Shown in pieces: positions 1 through 6,885 of a DNA stretch of 7,772 nt. Each line of letters starts with the position of its first letter. Position 1 is the stretch's first letter. The stretch lies in NCBI GenBank assembly GCA_964485215.1, contig CAZAIM010000108.1:1-7772 (forward strand), read 5' to 3'. The position numbers were made by a program, and so were the translations under genes. The notes beneath the pieces are model-generated. The model was not told the DNA's origin. It saw only the letters and a list, made by a program, of their open reading frames with translations, and did no database searches. This stretch comes from HGM04593 sp964485215 (GTDB taxonomy: Bacteria > Bacteroidota > Bacteroidia > Bacteroidales > Bacteroidaceae).

Positions 1-1997
1 GTAGCCGCAAGGATGTTGCGCAGAAGTACATTGCATACCGTAACCAACGCCGCATTGCGCGCAAGGCCAAGACCAGGGATATATTCCAGGAGATTATAAA
101 CATACAGTCGAATGATGTTACCCGTGAGAATGCCAATATGAATGCCGACACTCCTGCCGGTATGATGATGAAGTTCGCAAGCGAAACGACAAAGCCATTC
201 GTCGATGACTTCCTGTTGAGCGAGGAGGTGGTCGATGCGGTTCACCACAACTATCTGCACATTCACGACAAGGACTACTATCCGACAAAGAGCCTTACCT
301 GTTGCCAGCATCCGCTCGACAACATTCTTCTCAATGGCTTCAATGCCGGGCATGGCGAGTCGCGGCCTGCAAAGCGCATTGAGACAGCAAGCATAATAGC
401 CTGCATCTCAATGGAGACAGCACAGAACGAGATGCACGGCGGCCAGGCTATTCCGGCCTTTGACTTTTATCTCGCGCCCTATGTGCGTGCAAGCCTCATT
501 GAGGAGCTGAAGGCAATAGAGGAACTTTCGGGTGCCGATTATTCTCACCTTTATAATAAGGAGATAGAGGATTATATACAACAGCCTCTTGACTTCCTTA
601 GCGGTGAGGAGAGGGTTATGCAGCATGCTGTAAACAAGACTGTTTGCCGTGTGCACCAGGCTATGGAGGCGTTCATACATAATATGAACACAATACACTC
701 GCGTGGCGGAAATCAGGTTGTCTTCAGTTCCATCAACTATGGAACTGACACATCGGCCGAGGGACGTTGCATCATACGTGAGTTGCTGAACAGCACATAT
801 CGCGGTGTAGGCAATGGTGAAACTGCGATATTCCCCATACAGATATGGAAAAAGAAACGTGGGGTAAGCTATTTGCCTAGCGACCGCAACTACGACCTTT
901 ACCAGCTCGCCTGCAAGGTTACAGCCCGTCGTTTCTTCCCGAATTTCCTTAATCTTGACGCGACTTTCAACCAGAGCGAAGAGTGGAGACAGGACGACCC
1001 GAAACGTTATCTTCATGAGGTTGCAACAATGGGTTGCCGCACACGTGTGTATGAGAACCGCTTCGGGCAGAAAACTTCAGTCGGCCGCGGTAACCTTTCG
1101 TTCTCCACAATAAACATCGTGCGTCTTGCTATAGAGTGTATGGAGGTAGAGAATAAGGAACAGCGTGTATCAATGTTCTTTGCCAAGCTTGACAATCTGC
1201 TTGACATCACTGCACGCCAGTTGCACGAACGTATGGAGTTCCAGAAGAGTGCTTTTGCAAAGCAGTTCCCGCTGGTGATGTCGGCTTTGTGGATAGGCAG
1301 CGAGAAACTGAAGCAGAATGATACCATTGCGCCTGTAATCAATCAGGGAACGCTCGGAATAGGCTTCATAGGCCTTGCGGAGTGTCTTGTCGCGCTTGTG
1401 GGCAAGCATCATGGTGAGAGTGAAGAGGCGCAGGAACTCGGCTTGCGCATAATTACATATATGCGCGACCGTGCGAATGACTTCTCGGAGCAGTATCAGC
1501 ATAACTACAGTATCCTGGCAACACCGGCCGAAGGGTTGTCGGGGCGTTTCACGCGTGGCGACCGCAAACGTTACGGTGTAATTGCCGGTGTTACCGACAA
1601 GGAGTACTACACGAACAGCAACCATGTGCCGGTATACTTCAAGTGCAGTGCGCGTCACAAGGCCGAGGTGGAGGCTCCTTACCACGACCTTACTCGCGGC
1701 GGCCACATCTTTTACGTAGAGATTGACGGCGATGCTACACACAACCCCGAGGCAATAATGAGTGTAGTCGATATGATGGACAAGTATAATATGGGCTACG
1801 GCTCTGTGAACCATAACCGTAACCGTTGTCTCGACTGTGGTTACGAGAATTCGGCAAAGGAACTTCAGGAATGTCCTAAGTGTGGAAGCAAGAATCTTGA
1901 CAAGTTGCAGCGCATAACCGGTTATCTTGTCGGTACGACCGACCGTTGGAACAAGGCTAAGCTTGCCGAACTGAATGACCGCGTAGTACATGAATAA
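1..1997 (+). CDS. nrdD: Anaerobic (class III) ribonucleoside-triphosphate reductase, 5'-truncated by window edge
   Basis: NrdD reduces ribonucleoside triphosphates to dNTPs under anaerobiosis with a glycyl/thiyl radical, in the cytoplasm. The reading frame is open from base 3 and reads SRKDVAQKYIAYRNQRR before the first ATG (138), so that ATG is internal and the gene starts outside the window. Numbering from base 3 (664 residues visible): Cys100-Cys101 in TCCQHPLD and Cys345 in MGCRTRV match the two active-site cysteine regions. Asn371 (STINI) matches the residue linked to formate use in the family. Cys609, Cys612, Cys624 and Cys627 form the C-terminal zinc site, and RITGYL carries the radical Gly640. 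The missing N terminus should hold most of an ATP-cone, the dATP/ATP activity switch; the visible start resembles the end of that domain. The C terminus is intact and nrdG follows 89 bp downstream, as expected for this pair. The family call is firm; active-site assignments rest on motif recognition, not an alignment. Confidence 0.97.
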   Translation, partial: SRKDVAQKYIAYRNQRRIARKAKTRDIFQEIINIQSNDVTRENANMNADTPAGMMMKFASETTKPFVDDFLLSEEVVDAVHHNYLHIHDKDYYPTKSLTCCQHPLDNILLNGFNAGHGESRPAKRIETASIIACISMETAQNEMHGGQAIPAFDFYLAPYVRASLIEELKAIEELSGADYSHLYNKEIEDYIQQPLDFLSGEERVMQHAVNKTVCRVHQAMEAFIHNMNTIHSRGGNQVVFSSINYGTDTSAEGRCIIRELLNSTYRGVGNGETAIFPIQIWKKKRGVSYLPSDRNYDLYQLACKVTARRFFPNFLNLDATFNQSEEWRQDDPKRYLHEVATMGCRTRVYENRFGQKTSVGRGNLSFSTINIVRLAIECMEVENKEQRVSMFFAKLDNLLDITARQLHERMEFQKSAFAKQFPLVMSALWIGSEKLKQNDTIAPVINQGTLGIGFIGLAECLVALVGKHHGESEEAQELGLRIITYMRDRANDFSEQYQHNYSILATPAEGLSGRFTRGDRKRYGVIAGVTDKEYYTNSNHVPVYFKCSARHKAEVEAPYHDLTRGGHIFYVEIDGDATHNPEAIMSVVDMMDKYNMGYGSVNHNRNRCLDCGYENSAKELQECPKCGSKNLDKLQRITGYLVGTTDRWNKAKLAELNDRVVHE

Positions 1998-2086
1998 GGC
2001 TGCATCGCCGAGAGTGATGCCCTGCGGTGCACGAAAGGCAAAACGAGTCAATGGTATTGCAAATGTAGAATGAGACAAGAACAGAT
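1998..2086 (+). other. nrdD-nrdG spacer with small hairpin and 18-codon ORF
   Basis: This 89-bp spacer lies inside the presumed nrdDG operon. Just after the nrdD stop, GCATC (2002-2006) can pair with GATGC (2016-2020), with a GG/CC extension across a 2-nt bulge. No U-run follows, so it is not an intrinsic terminator, though it could protect the nrdD 3' end or do nothing. An ATG at 2017 opens an 18-codon ORF (MPCGARKAKRVNGIANVE) that stops at 2071-2073, 13 nt before nrdG. I do not claim this peptide is made. No Bacteroidota promoter motif was found here. Confidence 0.4.
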
Positions 2087-2581
2087 ATGGCAACAATTTC
2101 AATCCTTGATATTGTAGAGGATACAACAGTAGATGGTCCGGGTTTCCGGACCACTATTTATTGTGCAGGTTGCCCGAACCGTTGTCCCGGGTGCCATAAT
2201 CCGCAGTCGTGGGACATTGGGAATGGCCGGGAAACGGATGTTGAGGAGATACTCGAGATTGTTCTTTCCGACCCTTTTGCCAATGTTACATTCTCGGGCG
2301 GAGACCCTATGTTCCAGCCCGAAGGCTTTACGGCTCTCGCAAAGGCTATAAAACAGCAGAGCACCAAAAATATCTGGTGCTACACCGGCTATCTTTTTGA
2401 ACAGATTCTTGAGAACCCGGCTCAGCGTGCGCTGCTTGAGCAGGTGGATGTGCTTGTCGATGGCCGTTTCGTTGAGGCTCTAAGGGATGAACAGCTGCGT
2501 TTCCGCGGCAGCAGCAACCAGCGCATCATTGATGTCAAGCGTTCGCTCGAAGAAGGCAGGGCAGTACCTGCAGCACTGTAG
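2087..2581 (+). CDS. nrdG: Anaerobic ribonucleotide reductase activating protein (radical SAM)
   Basis: NrdG is the activase of NrdD. It reductively cleaves S-adenosylmethionine with a 4Fe-4S cluster, and the 5'-deoxyadenosyl radical abstracts a hydrogen from the glycyl-radical site of NrdD. The protein has 164 residues, normal for this short radical-SAM family. The cluster motif CxxxCxxC is Cys29-Cys33-Cys36, in the typical NrdG form CPNRCPGC. The preceding DGPGFRTTIY segment (16-25) is also characteristic, and SGGDP (70-74) is the SAM-contacting GGDP motif. The ATG at 2087 is the only in-frame start after the in-frame stop at 2066. It lies behind an A/G-rich tract without a clear Shine-Dalgarno, usual in Bacteroidota. 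The gene is most likely cotranscribed with nrdD, since I found no convincing promoter in the spacer. Its 3' end converges on the histidine kinase gene, 8 bp away. Confidence 0.95.
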   Translation: MATISILDIVEDTTVDGPGFRTTIYCAGCPNRCPGCHNPQSWDIGNGRETDVEEILEIVLSDPFANVTFSGGDPMFQPEGFTALAKAIKQQSTKNIWCYTGYLFEQILENPAQRALLEQVDVLVDGRFVEALRDEQLRFRGSSNQRIIDVKRSLEEGRAVPAAL

Positions 2582-2589
2582 CCTGTCGT

Positions 2590-3852
2590 TCAGAACGTCA
2601 ACCGGAAATGGTGTCTGCCGTTCTCGAAACGGTATGATATGGTGAATCCGTAATATTCGGCTATTGACTTCACAAGTGCAAGTCCCAGGCCTGTTGAGCC
2701 GCTCTTGCCGCTTGTGTAGAAGCGGTTGAAGAGCCTGTTGCCGTCGAGCGGTTCCTCTCCACCGTTGCTTATTGTAAGTGTCCTTCCGCTTGCCGATATT
2801 TCAATCGTGTCATTCTCGGTCGAATGCAGGAAGGCATTCTTCAGAAGGTTTGTTATCAGTGTTGCTGCCAGTGTGTCGTCCATTATTGCTGTAAATTCCT
2901 CGGGAAGTGTTGCGCTGACGGCTATGCCCTTGTCGGCATAGATTTCGTTGTATACCTCAAGCTCGTTGTTTATGAGTTCTGTGAGGTTTACCTTCTTCCT
3001 TTCGGGGAATTGTCCGTTGTCAATCTTTGAAAGCAGCAGCAGGGTGCGGTTTAGTCTTGATAGCCTGTGAAGCGATTGGCGCATCTTGGCAAGTTCGGAG
3101 AACTGTTCATCGGTAAGAGTGGTGTTGTCTATCATCCATTCTATTCTTGTTCCAAGTATGGCAAGTGGTGTCTGCAGCTCGTGTGAGGCATTGCCGATGA
3201 AGAGCTTTTGCTCTTCAAAGTGCTTCTCGGCTCGTTCTATGGTGCTGCGCGCCGACTGTGTCAGCTTACGGAACTCGATGGTTGTCTTGGCATCCGGCAA
3301 GTCCTTTACTCCGTTGCCGGGACGGTAGTTGTCGAGCCACTTCAGCAATGAATAGAGAGGGCGCATGCTGTAGTGGAATATTAATGAGGTAACGCATACT
3401 ATGGTTATTATAAGTATGGCATAAAGTATTACAAGGTGCCAGAACATTGCAATGAGCAGGTCCTCGCGCTCAAATGTGGGGGTGGAGACTGTGAGCCTGT
3501 ATGCTCTCTCCTCGTTGTCCAGGAATACCATTGTAAGTACTCTGGCTGGTTCTGTCTCCTTTTTTTCGGGGATATACATCTGCTTGTCCTCGAAGTGCAT
3601 AGATGGTGTGAAGCCGGCTGTGTCGGGGAGCAGTTCTATGGAGTAGGTGTTGTTTGTACCGTCGCCCTGTGAGGGGAGTTCCTTGCCGGTGAGGGTGCGG
3701 CGTACAATCAGTTCTGCATAGTCCTCGAGACTGTCGTCGGCTTCGTCCGTTATCTCCTCTACCATAGCAAAGTAGAATATTCCGGCCCACAGCAGCACAA
3801 TTGGCAGCAGCGTGAGAGAGAGCCTTATGGTAACGCGGTAAATCAGTTTCAT
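2590..3852 (-). CDS. Membrane sensor histidine kinase of an OmpR-type two-component system
   Basis: The product is a 420-residue inner-membrane sensor kinase that should phosphorylate the response regulator encoded just upstream. TM1 spans about residues 10-30, followed by a periplasmic sensor region of about 100 residues (31-131) with no family I recognise, and TM2 at about 133-159. A juxtamembrane linker follows, not clearly a canonical HAMP. The dimerisation/phosphoacceptor helix has the H-box NASHELQTPLA with His224, Glu225 and Thr228 (HExxT). The ATPase domain shows an N-box (ITNLLKNAFLHS; Asn335, Asn339), an F-box-like LFNRFYTSG (374-382) and a G2 box GSTGLGLALV (385-394). The G1 box reads ISNGG (361-365), with Ser362 where the usual adenine-contacting Asp of DxGxG would be. 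The ATG overlaps the regulator's stop as ATGA, implying translational coupling. The signal cannot be told from sequence. RprX or CusS names would be guesses, so no symbol is given. Confidence 0.95.
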   Translation of the reverse strand: MKLIYRVTIRLSLTLLPIVLLWAGIFYFAMVEEITDEADDSLEDYAELIVRRTLTGKELPSQGDGTNNTYSIELLPDTAGFTPSMHFEDKQMYIPEKKETEPARVLTMVFLDNEERAYRLTVSTPTFEREDLLIAMFWHLVILYAILIITIVCVTSLIFHYSMRPLYSLLKWLDNYRPGNGVKDLPDAKTTIEFRKLTQSARSTIERAEKHFEEQKLFIGNASHELQTPLAILGTRIEWMIDNTTLTDEQFSELAKMRQSLHRLSRLNRTLLLLSKIDNGQFPERKKVNLTELINNELEVYNEIYADKGIAVSATLPEEFTAIMDDTLAATLITNLLKNAFLHSTENDTIEISASGRTLTISNGGEEPLDGNRLFNRFYTSGKSGSTGLGLALVKSIAEYYGFTISYRFENGRHHFRLTF

Positions 3853-4532
3853 TCTTCTGTGTCGGTAAATTTGTATCCGAATCCGTATACAGCCTTTATG
3901 TTTGTGTCGGCTCCTGCATCGGACAGTTTCTTTCTCAGGTTCTTTATCTGTGCATATACAAACTGGAAATTATCGACCATGTCAATATGGTCGCCCCAGA
4001 CAGCTTCGGCAAGTATTGCCTTGTCTACAATGTGGTTGGGTCTTTGCATAAAGTAGAGCAGTATGTCAAATTCCTTCTTGAGCAGTTTTAATTCCTTGTC
4101 GCCGACTGTTACGTGCCGGCTTGTGAGGCTGAGGGTTATATTGCCTGTTTTCATAATGTCGTTGACTGCTCCGTTGCCTCTACGCATTACGCTCTTTATG
4201 CGTGCCGACAGCTCGGCCATATAAAAAGGTTTCGGAAGGTAGTCGTCTGCTCCGAGGTCAAGCCCCTCAATCTTGTCGTCGAGTGAGTCTTTGGCCGAAA
4301 TTATGATTATCCTGTCTTCCTTGCCCAGCTGTTTTATGTGGCGCAGAAGCCGAAGCCCATTTCCGTCGGGCAGCATTATGTCGAGCAGTATGCAGTCGTA
4401 ACTGTAGCCGGCAATCTTTTCTTCGGCCTCGAAGAATGTCTTTGCGGTCTCAACGATATACCCCTCGCCTGTAAGAGCGCGCTGCATAATCTCGCGCAAC
4501 GAGGTATCATCTTCGATAATAAGCAGTTTCAT
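3849..4532 (-). CDS. OmpR/PhoB-family response regulator
   Basis: This is a 227-residue DNA-binding response regulator, the partner of the kinase whose start codon overlaps its stop (4 bp, ATGA). The receiver domain (about 1-117) has the acidic pair Asp8-Asp9 in MKLLIIEDD, the phosphoacceptor Asp51 (LLDIMLPDGNG), Ser79 and Lys101 (YLPKPF), so all the phosphorylation machinery is present. The C-terminal winged helix (about 130-224) ends in the family-typical KAVYGFGYKF. I chose the ATG at 4532 over the in-frame ATG at 4610. Receiver domains begin at MKLLIIEDD, the extra 26 residues match no domain, and they would be translated from the hairpin and promoter region and overlap the rnr stop. The start has an A-rich tract (AAAAAAAGACA) and no strong Shine-Dalgarno. 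Tandem 11-bp repeats at 4574-4595 suggest autoregulation. Targets are unknown. Confidence 0.95.
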   Translation of the reverse strand: MKLLIIEDDTSLREIMQRALTGEGYIVETAKTFFEAEEKIAGYSYDCILLDIMLPDGNGLRLLRHIKQLGKEDRIIIISAKDSLDDKIEGLDLGADDYLPKPFYMAELSARIKSVMRRGNGAVNDIMKTGNITLSLTSRHVTVGDKELKLLKKEFDILLYFMQRPNHIVDKAILAEAVWGDHIDMVDNFQFVYAQIKNLRKKLSDAGADTNIKAVYGFGYKFTDTEE

Positions 4533-4558
4533 TGTCTTTTTTTGCTTAGATTGAGTTG

Positions 4559-4566
4559 CTAATATA
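4559..4566 (-). promoter_or_regulatory. Candidate -7 box for the two-component operon
   Basis: On the minus strand the sequence reads TATATTAG, one mismatch from the Bacteroidota -7 consensus TAnnTTTG. It would place the transcript start about 22 nt before the regulator ATG. There is no TTG/TTTG at the expected -33 distance; that stretch is occupied by the direct repeats at 4574-4595. This fits an activator-dependent promoter, but the box alone is weak evidence. Confidence 0.45.
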
Positions 4567-4567
4567 A

Positions 4568-4600
4568 GGGCGCATTCTGAAATAATTCTGAAATGCGCCC
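4568..4600. repeat. Inverted repeat with 9-bp perfect arms (possible rnr terminator overlapping the regulator promoter)
   Basis: The arms GGGCGCATT (4568-4576) and AATGCGCCC (4592-4600) pair perfectly around a 15-nt loop that contains most of the direct repeat. On the minus strand the hairpin begins 6 nt after the rnr stop codon and is followed only by TTATATTA, a poor U-tract. On the plus strand it is followed by G and six Ts (4602-4607), a better intrinsic terminator for antisense transcription. It may end rnr mRNA inefficiently, act in both directions, or serve mainly as protein-binding DNA. Confidence 0.55.
4574..4595. promoter_or_regulatory. Tandem 11-bp direct repeat, probable response-regulator operator
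   Basis: Two head-to-tail units, ATTCTGAAATA (4574-4584) and ATTCTGAAATG (4585-4595), are identical at 10 of 11 positions with no spacer. One helical turn per unit is the arrangement bound by dimers of PhoB/OmpR-family regulators. The site ends 7 bp upstream of the candidate -7 box, where a pho-box-like element replaces the -33 motif. The adjacent downstream gene encodes a regulator of exactly this family, so autoregulation is the simplest reading. Binding is inferred. Confidence 0.55.
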
Positions 4601-4606
4601 GTTTTT

Positions 4607-6754
4607 TCATGCCTCAACAAGTTCGAAATCGAGCTGCTTCCGGTCGAGGTTGGCGCGGACAATACGTATGCGTATGGCATCGCCGATGGTGAACCGGCGG
4701 TGTGTGCGTCGGCCTATTATGCAGTAGTTCGCATCGTCGAACTCATAATAGTCGTCCTGGAGGGTGCGCATAGGTACAAGTCCTTCACACTTGTTCTCGT
4801 TGATTTCGGCGTATAGCCCCCATTCGGTTACTCCGCAGATTACGGCATCAAACTCCTCGCCTATGTGCTCGCTCATGAATTCCACCTGCTTGTACTTTAT
4901 GCTGGCGCGCTCTGCATTGGCTGCAACCTGCTCCTGAGCCGAACAGTGGTCGCAGAGGTCCTCGTATTTGGGCTTGCTGACCGTGCGTGCGTTTAGGGTG
5001 AGGTATCGGTGCAGCAAGCGGTGCACGAGAAGGTCGGGGTAACGCCTGATTGGTGAAGTGAAGTGCGTGTAGAAGGGGAACGCCAGCCCGTAGTGTCCTA
5101 TGTTTTCTGTTGAATAACGTGCCTTCTGCATTGCGCGAAGCGAAATCTGTTCAATCACATTCTGTTCTTTGCTTCCGTGTACTTCCTTAAGTAGGTTGTT
5201 GAGTGCGCTTGCCGATGTGGTGCGTCCCGATGCGCTGCGCATCTTATAGCCAAGTTTGTTGACAAATTTGGCAAGCATAGCCATTTTCTCGAGATTGGGC
5301 TGGTCGTGTACGCGATAGACGAAGGTCTTTGGCGTGTTCCCGGGTGCCTTTCGACCAATCTTTTCGGCTACGGTGCGGTTGGCAAGAAGCATGAATTCCT
5401 CGATTAGCTGGTGCGATTCGTTGCTCTCGCTGAAGTAGACTGAGAGCGGCTTGCCCTTTTCGTCGAGACGGAAGTGTACCTGCGCCTGCTGGAAGTCTAT
5501 TGCTCCACTCTGGAAGCGTTTGCTTCTCATCTTCTGTGCAAGCCTGTTGAGAACCATTATCTCTTCGCTGTATTCACCCTCTCCCTTTTCAATTATTTCC
5601 TGCACCTCCTCGTAGGAGAATCTTCTGTTGCTGTTTATGACAGCACGTGTTATGTTGAAGTTCTTTACCTCGGCTTTGTCGTTCATGGTGAAGATGACGG
5701 AGTATGTCAGTTTCTCTTCATTCGGACGTAATGAACACAGGAAATTGCAGAGGTGCTCGGGTAGCATAGGTATTGTGCGGTCAACGAGGTAAATTGATGT
5801 GGCGCGCTTGAATGCTTCCTTGTCTATTATTCCGCCCTCGGCGACATAGTGCGATACATCGGCAATGTGCACGCCTATTTCCCACAGGCCATCGCCTGCC
5901 GGGCGAATGGAGAGGGCATCGTCGAAGTCCTTTGCATCGACAGGGTCTATTGTGAAGGTTGTGACTTCGCGGAAGTCCTCCCGTGAGGCAATTTCCTCTT
6001 CTGTTATCTCCGACGGGAGCTTTGCCGCGGCCTGTTCTACGGCCTCGGGGTAGTTGTACGGCAACCCGTATTCGGCAAGAATTGCGTTCATCTCGGTGTC
6101 GTTCTCTCCGCTCTTGCCCAATATGTCTATGACTTTGCCGGTAGGGTTCTTGCTCTCGGCTGCCCATTCAATGAGCCTTACTACAGCCTTGTCACCGTTC
6201 TTGCCCCCCTTGAGCATATCCTTGGGAATGAAAATGTCGTTTGGCATTATGCGGCTCTCGGTGATGAGGAATGCGTAGTGCTTCTCAACGTGCAGTTCGC
6301 CGACAAAAGTATCGTGTGCGCGCTTTACAATCTCCACGACCTCGCCCTCTCTTCCTCTTCCTCGCCGGCGTGCAAAGAGTGCGACGCGGACATAGTCATC
6401 GGTAAGTGCATGTGCCGAATTGCGTTCACTTATGAGCACCGGGTCGCTGCCGTCCTCGGGAAAGAATTCGTTGTATCCTTCGCGGTTGCGCGAAAAGGTG
6501 CCCAGCATTATTGAACTGTTGTTCGCAAGGGTATATTTGCGGAATTCCGGCTCTATTATGTATCCGTCAAATACCATATCGTCGAGCACCTGTACGCACA
6601 GCGTCCTTGCCGATGTGGAAGTGAGGCCAAGTTCCTTGAAGATTTCTTTAGGACTTAGCATCTTTCCGTCGTTACGATTGAATAACTCAACAAGCATCTC
6701 CACAAGCATACGTTTGTTGATGCGAAACTTCCCTTTGCCGCCATTCTTTGCCAT
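4607..6754 (-). CDS. rnr: Ribonuclease R (RNB-family 3'-5' exoribonuclease)
   Basis: RNase R is a processive 3'-5' hydrolytic exoribonuclease that degrades structured RNA, takes part in rRNA and tmRNA-linked quality control and acts in the cytoplasm. The product has 715 residues, typical for Bacteroidota and shorter than the enterobacterial enzyme because it lacks the long basic C-terminal tail. Domains in order: an N-terminal winged-helix-like segment (about 15-75, with SPKEIFKELGL), cold-shock/OB domains (from about 82, GTFSRNREGYNEFFPEDG), the RNB catalytic domain (about 260-585) and a C-terminal S1 domain (about 632-713, with VTEWGLYAEI and EGLVPM). Metal-binding and catalytic aspartates lie in TIDPVDAKDFDDAL: Asp270, Asp276, Asp278 and Asp279. 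HYGLAFPFYTHFTSPIRRYPDLLVHR (554-579) is the conserved RNB signature. The ATG at 6754 gives the usual short basic N terminus (MAKNGGKGK). The gene has its own promoter at 6789-6819. It ends 74 bp before the regulator gene. Confidence 0.97.
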   Translation of the reverse strand: MAKNGGKGKFRINKRMLVEMLVELFNRNDGKMLSPKEIFKELGLTSTSARTLCVQVLDDMVFDGYIIEPEFRKYTLANNSSIMLGTFSRNREGYNEFFPEDGSDPVLISERNSAHALTDDYVRVALFARRRGRGREGEVVEIVKRAHDTFVGELHVEKHYAFLITESRIMPNDIFIPKDMLKGGKNGDKAVVRLIEWAAESKNPTGKVIDILGKSGENDTEMNAILAEYGLPYNYPEAVEQAAAKLPSEITEEEIASREDFREVTTFTIDPVDAKDFDDALSIRPAGDGLWEIGVHIADVSHYVAEGGIIDKEAFKRATSIYLVDRTIPMLPEHLCNFLCSLRPNEEKLTYSVIFTMNDKAEVKNFNITRAVINSNRRFSYEEVQEIIEKGEGEYSEEIMVLNRLAQKMRSKRFQSGAIDFQQAQVHFRLDEKGKPLSVYFSESNESHQLIEEFMLLANRTVAEKIGRKAPGNTPKTFVYRVHDQPNLEKMAMLAKFVNKLGYKMRSASGRTTSASALNNLLKEVHGSKEQNVIEQISLRAMQKARYSTENIGHYGLAFPFYTHFTSPIRRYPDLLVHRLLHRYLTLNARTVSKPKYEDLCDHCSAQEQVAANAERASIKYKQVEFMSEHIGEEFDAVICGVTEWGLYAEINENKCEGLVPMRTLQDDYYEFDDANYCIIGRRTHRRFTIGDAIRIRIVRANLDRKQLDFELVEA

Positions 6755-6788
6755 AGCTGTAAAAATTTTAGAAATTGTATCCCTGTTG

Positions 6789-6819
6789 CTAAATTAGTAA
6801 TAAAATGGCATTTGGCAAC
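6789..6819 (-). promoter_or_regulatory. Bacteroidota-type promoter of rnr
   Basis: On the minus strand GTTG (6819-6816) is followed after exactly 19 bp by TAATTTAG (6796-6789). This matches the -33 TTG and -7 TAnnTTTG pattern with a single mismatch in the -7 box (A for T). The predicted start gives a leader of about 30 nt before the rnr ATG at 6754. The rest of the 131-bp rnr-PPTase gap (6755-6885) shows no clear hairpin-plus-U terminator for the upstream gene and no ORF. Confidence 0.6.
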
Positions 6820-6885
6820 GTCTTATGAATAAAAGTGTACTGCCGGAATGTTTAAACTATGTGAAAATTGTTCTGGAAGCAACTG

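Noticed and set aside
408..1016. 202-codon minus-strand frame antisense to nrdD
   Set aside because: It is fully inside nrdD in another frame, with a composition unlike a real protein and no recognisable motif.
1170..2126. 318-codon open frame on the minus strand, antisense to nrdD
   Set aside because: It lies wholly over the conserved nrdD coding sequence and spacer, shows no domain I recognise, and is best explained as a codon-bias shadow of nrdD.
2618..2632. Hairpin CCGTT-CTCGA-AACGG as a terminator for nrdG
   Set aside because: The 5-bp stem lies within the kinase coding sequence and is not followed by a U-run, so it is probably coincidental.
4533..4610. 26-residue N-terminal extension of the response regulator from ATG 4610
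   Set aside because: It would be translated from the hairpin and operator region and overlap the rnr stop. Receiver domains start at MKLLIIEDD, so the extension is an artefact of the open frame.
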